Below, piece after piece: positions 43,334-50,791 of a stretch of DNA of 64,000 nt. The position numbers and the translations under genes were made by a program. The notes under the pieces were generated by a model. The model saw nothing but the letters and a program-made list of their open reading frames with translations. It had not been told where the DNA came from and made no database searches. Source of the stretch: NVTR01 sp965237505 (GTDB lineage: Bacteria; Pseudomonadota; Alphaproteobacteria; Rhodobacterales; Rhodobacteraceae); assembly GCA_965237505.1 (NCBI GenBank), contig CBDEFR010000009.1:1674001-1738000 (forward strand), written 5' to 3'. Numbering within the stretch: position 1 is the first letter of the stretch; each line of letters starts with the position of its first letter.

Positions 43334-44718
43334 TGTCGAGAACATTTCGATTTGTCCGGTTTATGTACCATGGCAATTGTCCGCTTCTGTCTTCCTTACT
43401 CTGTGGCTGTGCGAGCCGAAGGCGAGCGCTGCCACAGAGTAAGGTTAGGCTGGTCAAAGCGGTTCACGCAGCCTGTTTTTCTTCTGAACTGATTTCTCGG
43501 CCTTCGCCGTCGTAGAGCGCCAGTTTGCGGGGGCCGTGAAACAGGGCAATCCGGCCGTCTGGATATTCATGCACCCATACGCGCGACTTGACGTAGTGAT
43601 GGCGATGCCTGTCATCGGGGATTTGCAGGCAACGGTTTTTATAACGAACCGTATTATCCCTGCCCACGACACGCTCTTCATGCACACACAAAATGTCGTG
43701 CAGTTCCCCTGCGAATGGAACAAAGGCTTCCCCGTGTGCAGAGGGGGTCACTGCAAAGCGCCTGTTGTGGGCGGGCAAGAAGACATCCCGCAGGAAGCGA
43801 TTGGCTTCCTGCATCGTTGTGATCCCGTTCAATCTCAGTTCCTGCGGCAACCGGTTCTGCAGTGTTCCGAACATGCGTTCAGACCGTCCGCGCGCTTCGG
43901 GGGAATAGGCTGGGATCAACTCTATGCCCAGGTGGGCCAATGCGCGGCCCACCTGGGTCGGGTTTGACTTGTCGACCTTGCCGCCAGCCTCGGGCGTATG
44001 CCAGTAGTGACTACCCCTGTCGGCATAAAGCGAGCAGAAAAGCCCTTTGGATCCAATCACGTCCCCTATGCCGGTGAAGCTGCTCATTGTCCCTTCCTCA
44101 TCCACGAAGAACGCGGAGTAGACCTCACTGCTCGCATCATCCATGGTCACGATCAGGTCCCACCACCGGCCCGCAACCCAGTCGTGGCTTGACCCATCCT
44201 GATGCAACATCATCCCGGGAAGAGCGCGACGCTCACGCTTGCGGCGGTGTTTGCCCCGGTTTGCAGCTTTGGTTATTCGTCCCCGCGCCTGGAGTGTCAG
44301 GCGGACCCAGTTATAGCTGTGTTTGAAATCATGGGCCTCAACCAGCTTCTCGTGGAAATGCCTGGGCGTGAAATCCCAGTATCGGGTGTCAAAAAGACTC
44401 AGAACATCTTTTATCGTGTCCACTGGCACACGGTTATGCGCCGCTTTGGAAAGGCGGCGATCAAAGAGCCCGTCCGCCCCATCAGCTTCATAACGCGTAC
44501 TGTAGCGTCGAAAGCTGCGCTCCGACATGCCAAGAAGACCCGCCGCGTCAGCCTGTGTCAGCTGCCGCGATTTCGTTCGCTCATAATAATCTGAAAACTT
44601 CATTCGTCGTAGGTCCTGTAAAATGCCTGTCCTAGTCATAAAGCGCTCCCTTTCGGAGCACCCTAAAACCGGACAGATCGCATGGTACATAAACCGGACA
44701 TATGCCTTGTTAGCGACA
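43334..44718 (-). mobile_element. IS1202/ISNCY-type element, third copy, 17-bp TSD
   Basis: A 1385-bp element with ends TGTCGAGAACA and TGTCGCTAACA, each leading to TGTCCGGTTTATGTACCATG. The left flank is GGCAACCAGCGACAACC (43317-43333). The right copy of this 17-bp duplication is regained at 45940-45956 once the adjoining ISAs1 is removed. It is only moderately similar to the tandem pair at 25-28 kb. Confidence 0.92.
43464..44639 (-). CDS. ISNCY/IS1202-type transposase, third copy
   Basis: A 391-residue transposase with helix-turn-helix (QADAAGLLGMSERSFRRYST) and integrase core. Catalytic candidates are in MMLHQDGSSHDW, SLYADRGSHYWHT and ARGRSERMFGTL. I chose ATG at 44639 (MTRTGILQDLRRMKF) because it aligns with the starts of the tandem copies; the frame is open upstream. 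The frame is intact. Confidence 0.92.
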   Translation of the reverse strand: MTRTGILQDLRRMKFSDYYERTKSRQLTQADAAGLLGMSERSFRRYSTRYEADGADGLFDRRLSKAAHNRVPVDTIKDVLSLFDTRYWDFTPRHFHEKLVEAHDFKHSYNWVRLTLQARGRITKAANRGKHRRKRERRALPGMMLHQDGSSHDWVAGRWWDLIVTMDDASSEVYSAFFVDEEGTMSSFTGIGDVIGSKGLFCSLYADRGSHYWHTPEAGGKVDKSNPTQVGRALAHLGIELIPAYSPEARGRSERMFGTLQNRLPQELRLNGITTMQEANRFLRDVFLPAHNRRFAVTPSAHGEAFVPFAGELHDILCVHEERVVGRDNTVRYKNRCLQIPDDRHRHHYVKSRVWVHEYPDGRIALFHGPRKLALYDGEGREISSEEKQAA

Positions 44719-44726
44719 GGCAACCA

Positions 44727-45937
44727 CAGGGGTATCGCATGAATAGCTGGCCCGTGTTTGCTACGTGCATCAACGTCTGATTCAATGTCACCAGAACACG
44801 CATCTGGAGGACTTGCTTTGGAAAAGACTACATCATTTCAATCTGTTATTTCGGCCATCCCTGACCCTCGCCAGCAGGCGAAGGTGCTTTACCCGCTTGA
44901 TGAGATCCTGCTTTTAAGCCTGTGTGCGGTGGTCTCGGGCGGCGAGAGTGTCGTTGATATTGTCGAATATGGTGAAGAAAAGCTGAAGTTTCTGCGCAAA
45001 TTGGCCCCTTTTGAGCACGGCATTCCCTCGCATGACACGCTTTCAACGGTGTTTCGGCTGCTTGATCCGGAGAAGTTCAGTACAGCCTTTGCGCAATGGG
45101 CTGCTGGCCTGGCGGGACGCGTTGAAGGCTCGATTGTGGCCGTCGATGGCAAGACGATGCGCGGGTCAAAGGCCGGTGGTGAAACACCTCTGCATTTGAT
45201 CTCGGCCTACTGTGATGATCTGCGTCTGGTACTGGGTCAGCGGGCAAGTGCGCACAAAAAGAACGAGATCAAGGACATTCCATTGCTCTTGGATTTGCTC
45301 CACGTTGAGGGCGCGATCGTGACGCTGGACGCGATGGGGTGCCAACGCCAGATTGCCTGCAAAATCCGCGACAAGGGGGCCGACTACGTGCTGGCGCTCA
45401 AGGGAAATCAGAGCAGCCTTTTTGAGGATGTGAAACTGTGGTTTGAAGAGAGGGAGCATGAAAATACTGCGTCGTTACAGACTGTTGATGGCGATAAAGG
45501 TCGGATTGAGACCCGGACCTACACCCAGAGTGACACCATAGAATGGCTGCAAGAGCGCCATCCGGGTTGGGCGGGCCTGACCAGTATTGGTCGCGTTGTC
45601 TCGATCCGTGAAAGCAACGGGAAAACAACACAACAAACCCGATACTTCATCTCGTCTCTACCGAAAGATGCGCCGCGCTTTGCCCATGCGGTACGCTCCC
45701 ATTGGGGGATTGAAAACCGCCTCCACTGGGTGCTCGACGTCACATTCCGCGATGATGACAGCCGTGTTCGTAAGGATCACGGCCCCAAGAATTTTGCCGT
45801 CATCAAACACATGGCAATGAATCTGCTCAACAAGGCAAAAGATAAAAAATCGCTCAGGGTCATGCGCAAAAAGGCCGGATGGAACAATCGGTTCTTACTG
45901 CAAATTCTCCGGACATAACCTTCATGCGATTCCCCTG
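44727..45937 (+). mobile_element. ISAs1-family element, copy 2
   Basis: A 1211-bp copy in inverted orientation to the one at 18365-19575. It is flanked by a perfect 10-bp duplication CAGGCAACCA at 44717-44726 and 45938-45947. It inserted exactly at the edge of the IS1202-type element: the first two bases of its duplication are that element's last two bases. Confidence 0.95.
44758..45918 (+). CDS. ISAs1-family transposase, copy 2
   Basis: The 386-residue product is identical, as translated, to the copy at 18384-19544, with the same DDE residues (IVAVDGKTMRG, IVTLDAMGCQRQ, SHWGIENRLHW). Identity of both copies with different target duplications indicates recent transposition of an active element. 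Confidence 0.94.
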   Translation: MLRASTSDSMSPEHASGGLALEKTTSFQSVISAIPDPRQQAKVLYPLDEILLLSLCAVVSGGESVVDIVEYGEEKLKFLRKLAPFEHGIPSHDTLSTVFRLLDPEKFSTAFAQWAAGLAGRVEGSIVAVDGKTMRGSKAGGETPLHLISAYCDDLRLVLGQRASAHKKNEIKDIPLLLDLLHVEGAIVTLDAMGCQRQIACKIRDKGADYVLALKGNQSSLFEDVKLWFEEREHENTASLQTVDGDKGRIETRTYTQSDTIEWLQERHPGWAGLTSIGRVVSIRESNGKTTQQTRYFISSLPKDAPRFAHAVRSHWGIENRLHWVLDVTFRDDDSRVRKDHGPKNFAVIKHMAMNLLNKAKDKKSLRVMRKKAGWNNRFLLQILRT

Positions 45938-46063
45938 CAGGCAACCAGCGACAACCTTGCGAAAACAGCCAAACGCGGCTAAATTACCTCAAAGCCCAAG
46001 CTACTTGGGGAATATCAGCTGACATCTGCGGCCTCAGGTAGGGCAGCCAGACCAGACGCTTAC

Positions 46064-46246
46064 GACCGTAATGCCCAGCCCGGCCTCATTGCGCGTCTCT
46101 TCAACGCCCAGATATCCAGGTTGTTGTGCGGCCAGAATTGCCATGCGCTCGGCCATTGGCGCATACCCGTGATCCGCACCAGCGCGTTGTGCGGTGAAAA
46201 TTACAGCGTAATAGGGCGGATCGGGCAGGGGCGCGAAATCAGACAA
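46064..46246 (-). pseudogene. N-terminal part of a monooxygenase-like gene split by the IS66 nest
   Basis: Begins MSDFAPLPDPPYYAVIFTAQ and reads EETRNEAGLGITV up to the 8-bp duplication, then runs into IS66 end sequence and stops. The rest is at 37175-37335, about 8.7 kb away. Joined, it is a 111-residue antibiotic-biosynthesis-monooxygenase-fold protein. It begins 17 bp after the ABC ATPase stop, so it was probably the last gene of that operon. Confidence 0.85.
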
Positions 46247-46263
46247 CAGGCGGCCTCGGAAGA

Positions 46264-48345
46264 TTATTCCGCGGCCAGTTTAATCACTGGTTCCATAGTG
46301 GCAAGAATTTCGCTCGACAAATGGCACTTGATCTCGTGACCCTCGGCCAGTTTGCGCATTGGTGGCACTTCGCGGTCGCAAAGACCATCCGGCACTTGGT
46401 TTTTCCACCGGCATCTGGTCTGGAACGGGCAGCCGGACGGCGGGTTCATGGCGGACGGAATGTCACCCTCTAACACGATGTGACGCTTAACAACGCTTGT
46501 ATCAGCGATTGGCACGGCCGAGAGCAGCGCCTCGGTATAGGGGTGATAGGGCGGCGAAAACACCTGATCGGTGTCGCCAAGCTCCACCACATGGCCCAGA
46601 TACATCACCATCACCCGGTCGCTCAAGTAACGCACGATCGACAGGTCATGGCTGATGAACAGCAGCGTGGTCTTCTCGTTGCGCTGAATTTCCATCAGCA
46701 AATCAGTGACCGCGGCCTGCACCGACACGTCCAAGGCCGACACCGGTTCATCGGCCACGACGATCCGGGCGCCGCCAGCAAAGGCGCGAGCGATTCCAAC
46801 ACGTTGCTTCTGTCCGCCCGATAGCTGACGTGGCATCCGGTCGGCGAATTCACGGGGAAGTTTAACCAAATCAAGCAGTTCCAGGGTGCGTAGTTTTCGA
46901 TCTGCGTCACTGTCGCCGATGCCAAAGATTTCCAATGCCCGCACGATTTGGCGGCCGACGGTCATGGAAGGGTTCAGCGTATCGAACGGGTTTTGGAAGA
47001 CCATCTGCACCGAAGACACTGTTTTTGTGTCACGATTCTCGATCGGGATGTCTTGGATTTCGCGGCCGTCCAGTTCGATGGTTCCGGCGGTCGCGGTTTC
47101 AAGACCCATCAGCACTTTGGCGAAGGTCGATTTGCCGCAGCCGCTTTCGCCGACGATCGCAAGAGTTTCGCTTTCGTGGGCGGTGAAGGACAAAGTTTCG
47201 TTGGCTTTCACCACCTTCTTGTCGCCGCCGCCGAACAGCGCGTTGGTTGCAACCTCGTAGTGTTTTTTCAGGTTGTCCATCTTCAGAACTACATCGCCAA
47301 TTGGGGCTTTTTCCCTGACTTCCCCCACAGTTACCGGTGCGTCCCAGTCAATTTCGCGGAACTTGATGCAGCGCGAATCGTGGCGGTCGTCACCGCCGAT
47401 ATTGTCCATTCGGATGTCGCCGGCATCACAACGGCCAGCCTCAAAATAGTCGCAGCGCGGACCGAAATTGCAACCCGGCGGGCGCTCGTGCGGCAGCGGG
47501 AAATTGCCGGGAATCGCCACCAGGGGATGGCTGTTCTTGTCGGCGCCGGGCAGCGCGATCGAGCAGAAAAGTGCCTGCGTATAAGGATGTTGCATCTTGT
47601 CGAAGACGTCTTTTATGGACCCGGTTTCAACGGCTTCGCCGGAATACATCACGCAAATCCGGTCGCAGGTGTCCAGGATCAGACCCAGGTTGTGGCTGAT
47701 GAACAGCATCGAGGTGCCGTATTTCTTGCCGAGATCCTTGACCAGCTCGACCACGGCGGCTTCGACGGTCACATCCAGCGCCGTTGTGGGTTCGTCAAGG
47801 ATCAGCAAAGAAGGCTTTGACATCAAGGCCATAGCGATCACGATGCGCTGTTGCTGGCCGCCGGACAATTGATGCGGATAGCTTTTCAGGATGCGCTCGG
47901 GATCGGGGAGTTTCACGTCGGTGACGACTTCGAGCGCGCGGGCGTGGGCCTCGGATTTGGACACGCCTTCGTGGATCATTGGCACTTCCATCAACTGCAC
48001 GCCGACCTTCATTGCCGGGTTGAGTGAGGCCATAGGCTCTTGATATATCATCGCAATTTCGGAGCCGCGGATGTCGCGCAGCTCGGCCTGGCTCATGTTA
48101 TTGAGGTCGCGGCCTTTGAAATTGATGCTGCCGCCGACAATGCGGCCATTGACGCCGAGGTCTTGCATGACGCCGAGCGCCACAGTGGACTTACCGCAAC
48201 CACTTTCCCCAACTAAACCAAGGGCTTCGCCGGGCATGACCTGGGCGGAAAAGTCCATCACCGCCGGGATTTCGCGCAGGCGGGTGAAGAAGGAAATCGA
48301 CAGGTCGGTGATTTCCAGGATCGGTCCGTCGAATGTGTCAGTCAT
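46264..48345 (-). CDS. Peptide-type ABC transporter, fused double ATPase (DppD-DppF-like)
   Basis: A 693-residue protein with two ATP-binding domains in one chain. The first has Walker A GLVGESGCGKSTVALG, signature LSGGQQQR and Walker B LLILDEPTTALD. The second has IVGESGCGKSTFAKV, LSGGQKQRVGIARA and IVVADEPVSALD. Each domain ends with the oligopeptide/dipeptide C-terminal extension rich in cysteines (GCNFGPRCDYFEAGRC, GCPFQTRCRWKN). It powers the permeases encoded just upstream. Fused ATPases of this kind are common in alphaproteobacteria. Confidence 0.95.
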   Translation of the reverse strand: MTDTFDGPILEITDLSISFFTRLREIPAVMDFSAQVMPGEALGLVGESGCGKSTVALGVMQDLGVNGRIVGGSINFKGRDLNNMSQAELRDIRGSEIAMIYQEPMASLNPAMKVGVQLMEVPMIHEGVSKSEAHARALEVVTDVKLPDPERILKSYPHQLSGGQQQRIVIAMALMSKPSLLILDEPTTALDVTVEAAVVELVKDLGKKYGTSMLFISHNLGLILDTCDRICVMYSGEAVETGSIKDVFDKMQHPYTQALFCSIALPGADKNSHPLVAIPGNFPLPHERPPGCNFGPRCDYFEAGRCDAGDIRMDNIGGDDRHDSRCIKFREIDWDAPVTVGEVREKAPIGDVVLKMDNLKKHYEVATNALFGGGDKKVVKANETLSFTAHESETLAIVGESGCGKSTFAKVLMGLETATAGTIELDGREIQDIPIENRDTKTVSSVQMVFQNPFDTLNPSMTVGRQIVRALEIFGIGDSDADRKLRTLELLDLVKLPREFADRMPRQLSGGQKQRVGIARAFAGGARIVVADEPVSALDVSVQAAVTDLLMEIQRNEKTTLLFISHDLSIVRYLSDRVMVMYLGHVVELGDTDQVFSPPYHPYTEALLSAVPIADTSVVKRHIVLEGDIPSAMNPPSGCPFQTRCRWKNQVPDGLCDREVPPMRKLAEGHEIKCHLSSEILATMEPVIKLAAE

Positions 48346-48372
48346 GGGAAGAATCCGGTATTTTGGCCCAAC

Positions 48373-48424
48373 ACTTTAAACTCTTTAAAGTTTTTTGGGT
48401 GCCTTGTTTAAACTCTTTAAACAG
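48373..48424. repeat. TTTAAA palindromic repeat, copy B, between permease and ATPase genes
   Basis: CTTTAAACTCTTTAAAG, then TTTTTTGGGTGCC, then TGTTTAAACTCTTTAAACA. Each half is an 8-bp perfect palindrome around CTC. The first is followed by T6 on the plus strand. It shares its layout with copy A at 11873-11918 and lies just before the ATPase gene start. Confidence 0.65.
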
Positions 48425-48429
48425 CATTC

Positions 48430-49611
48430 TCAGTCCCTCAGGCTTTCTTCGCGCAATCCGTCGGCCAGCAGGTTCAGACCCAGAACCAGGCTCATCAGTG
48501 CGATCGCCGGGGGCAGGGCCGGGTGCGGGAAGATCGACAACAGCTTGCGCCCGTCATTGATGGTCGAGCCCCAGTCCGGGCTTTCGCTTTCCAGCCCCAG
48601 CCCGAAGAATCCCAAAGTCCCCAAAAGGATCGTCGTGTAGCCGATGCGCAGGCAAAAATCGACGATCAGCGGGCCGCGCGCGTTGGGCAGGATTTCCCAG
48701 AGCATGATATACCACGGACCTTCGCCGCGGGTTTGGCCGGCGGCCACGTAATCGCGGGTGCGGATGTCGAGCACCAACCCGCGCACGATCCGAAATACCG
48801 TGGGCGAGTTCACGAACACCACCGACACGAACACGACCAGCAGGTTGCCGGGCACATCAAACAGATCGAGCCATGCTGGCACGAATGAAATGGCGGCGCC
48901 CTTTTCGCTGATCAGCGACAGATAGAGCAAAAGCCCCACAAGCACCGCGACGCCGACAAAAATGTTGCGCTTTTGCGGCTGCGTGTGAAACCGCGAATTC
49001 AGCAGCACGGTGACAAAGATGATCGGGAAGATGAACAGCACCGCCGCCATGTAGCTGGGGATGCCGGTTTCGACGATCTCGGGCGTCACCAGCAAATAGA
49101 ACAGCAGGATCACCGGGAACGCCAGCACCAGGTTGGAAATGAACGACAGCACGGTGTCGAATCGGCCGCCGAAATAGCCCGCAGGCAGGCCAAGAGTGAT
49201 GCCGACCATGAAGGCGAATACCGTTGCCAGTGGTGCGATTTTCACCACGATCCAACTGCCGGCCACCATGCGGGAAAACACGTCGCGAGCCAGATTGTCG
49301 CCGCCCAGCAGGTAGTAACCGCTGCCATCTGGCAGCGGTGTGCCAGGCAGTTTGTTTTTCATCCCCGAGACCTGGCTCAGCGGATCGTTCAGCAGGATAA
49401 GATCAAAGGCCGAATAAAGCCCGGTGAACACCCAGAACATCACCAGCGCGAAACCGATCATGCCAACCGTGCTGTCGAAAAGTTTGCCGTAGAGCCCGAG
49501 GCTGCGCTTGAAATAGATCGACAGGGCGAATGTCGCGATCAGAGCGATCCAGACCGGTGCGAACTGCAGAAATAATCGGACGATGATGCCGCCCCAGGAG
49601 AGTGGTTCCAT
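48430..49611 (-). CDS. Peptide-type ABC transporter permease (DppC/OppC-like)
   Basis: A 393-residue inner-membrane permease. It has an N-terminal helix, a periplasmic stretch containing GGDNLARDVFSRMVAG typical of OppC, five further helices and the cytoplasmic EAA loop (YVAAGQTRGEGPWYIMLWEI then LPNARGPLIVDF). It is longer than usual (about 300 residues) owing to an insertion between helices (NSRFHTQPQKRNIFVGVAVL...). It lies 13 bp from the other permease gene. Confidence 0.94.
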   Translation of the reverse strand: MEPLSWGGIIVRLFLQFAPVWIALIATFALSIYFKRSLGLYGKLFDSTVGMIGFALVMFWVFTGLYSAFDLILLNDPLSQVSGMKNKLPGTPLPDGSGYYLLGGDNLARDVFSRMVAGSWIVVKIAPLATVFAFMVGITLGLPAGYFGGRFDTVLSFISNLVLAFPVILLFYLLVTPEIVETGIPSYMAAVLFIFPIIFVTVLLNSRFHTQPQKRNIFVGVAVLVGLLLYLSLISEKGAAISFVPAWLDLFDVPGNLLVVFVSVVFVNSPTVFRIVRGLVLDIRTRDYVAAGQTRGEGPWYIMLWEILPNARGPLIVDFCLRIGYTTILLGTLGFFGLGLESESPDWGSTINDGRKLLSIFPHPALPPAIALMSLVLGLNLLADGLREESLRD

Positions 49612-49624
49612 GACCGGGCTCCTC

Positions 49625-50671
49625 TCAAGCGATCCGAATGCGCGGGTTGAGGAATACGTAGCCGATATCCGATATCAGCTGCGTCACCAGCACCACCAGC
49701 ACCGCCACCACGGATGAAGCGAGCAGCAGTTCGATGTCATTGTTGCCAGCGGCCTGAACCAGCGACCAGCCAAAGCCCTTGTAGTTAAACAGCACTTCCA
49801 CAATCACCACGCCGTTCAGCAGCCAAGGGAACTGCAGCATGATCACGGTGAACGGCGCGATCAGGGCATTTCTGAGCGCGTGTTTCATGACGATATTGGG
49901 AAAACTGACGCCCTTCAGACGGGCGGTGCGGATATATTGCGCGGTCATCACCTCGGTCATGGATGCGCGCGTCATCCGGGCGATATAGCCCATGCCGTAA
50001 AGCGAGATGGTGAGCACCGGCAGAAAGAAGTTGACGAAATTAGCGTCGTCCATCGCGCTTGTGGCCGTGCCCTTGAACCATTTCAGCCCAAAGGCTGACG
50101 AGGCAAACAGCGCGATAAAGATTACGCCGGACACATATTCAGGTGTCGCAGTGGTGGCGATCGAGACTGTGGAAAGCGAGCGATCCAGCTTGGTCCCTTC
50201 GCGCATTCCGGCGAGTACACCCAGCAGCAGCGCCGAGGGCACCATCAGCACCATCACCCAGAACATCAGCTTGCCGGTGAGGCCCAGCCGCTTGCCGATG
50301 ATCGTGCTGACTTCATCCTTGAAGACCGTGGAATATCCCCAGTCCCCCTGGATGACACCGCAAAAGCGCGGCGCAAACTGATCCGGTTTGCGCGGATCAA
50401 TGCAGCGCCCGGTGACGGTTCCATCCTCGGCAATGTGGGTAAAACCGGGCACAATGCCCAGCCACTCACCATATTTGAGCGGTGTGGGTTGCAAATAGCC
50501 GTGGTTGCCCAGCCAACTGATCACCGCCTCGTCCGACATCCGCTGATTGCCCTGGGCCTTGGCGAGTTTTTCGAGATTGGGAAAAAGGTTGGTCAGGAAA
50601 AAGACTACAAAGGTCAGGCACAGCGCGGTCAGGATCATCACCCCGACGCGGCGTAAGATAAACAGTCCCAT
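49625..50671 (-). CDS. Peptide-type ABC transporter permease (DppB/OppB-like)
   Basis: A 348-residue permease with an N-terminal helix (ILRRVGVMILTALCLTFVVF), a periplasmic loop with GDWGYSTVFKDEVSTIIGKR, and the EAA motif in YIRTARLKGVSFPNIVMKHALRNA-like sequence before the last helices. Length and motif order match OppB. It pairs with the DppC-like permease downstream. Confidence 0.94.
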   Translation of the reverse strand: MGLFILRRVGVMILTALCLTFVVFFLTNLFPNLEKLAKAQGNQRMSDEAVISWLGNHGYLQPTPLKYGEWLGIVPGFTHIAEDGTVTGRCIDPRKPDQFAPRFCGVIQGDWGYSTVFKDEVSTIIGKRLGLTGKLMFWVMVLMVPSALLLGVLAGMREGTKLDRSLSTVSIATTATPEYVSGVIFIALFASSAFGLKWFKGTATSAMDDANFVNFFLPVLTISLYGMGYIARMTRASMTEVMTAQYIRTARLKGVSFPNIVMKHALRNALIAPFTVIMLQFPWLLNGVVIVEVLFNYKGFGWSLVQAAGNNDIELLLASSVVAVLVVLVTQLISDIGYVFLNPRIRIA

Positions 50672-50757
50672 GAACGCCCCCGTCGGTCGCTATTTTTTTG
50701 GCGTCGCCGTGGGCCCGGCGATCACCCTGCGCGCGTGGCACCACCACACAAAACAAA

Positions 50758-50783
50758 TGGGCCGCCCTGTTAAGGACGGCCCA
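50758..50783 (-). terminator. Hairpin between binding-protein and permease genes
   Basis: TGGGCCG and CGGCCCA pair around a 12-nt loop just past the binding-protein stop, followed on the minus strand by TTTGTTTTGT. It probably ends most binding-protein transcripts early, giving more binding protein than permease, a common arrangement. Confidence 0.55.
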
Positions 50784-50791
50784 ATTATTTC

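Larger units (their letters stand above)
41735..46013 (+). mobile_element. IS1380-family element carrying IS1202-type and ISAs1 insertions
   Basis: ATTCCCCAAGTAGCT on the left (near 41735) and its reverse complement on the right (to about 46013) are the terminal repeats. Removing the two nested elements and their duplications leaves about 1.65 kb, the normal length for the family. I could not identify a clear target duplication outside, so the exact edges are uncertain by a few bases. Confidence 0.8.
37336..46063 (-). mobile_element. IS66-family element containing nested IS110, IS1380, IS1202-type and ISAs1
   Basis: The ends GTAAGCGTCCGGTCTGACAG (left) and GTAAGCGTCTGGTCTGGCTG (right, reverse complement) are typical of IS66. 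The outside is a perfect 8-bp duplication, GACCGTAA, at 37328-37335 and 46064-46071. Total is 8728 bp; without nested elements the IS66 is about 3 kb. Gene order from its right end is tnpA, tnpB, tnpC and a pRiA4b ORF-3-type cargo gene. Confidence 0.93.
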
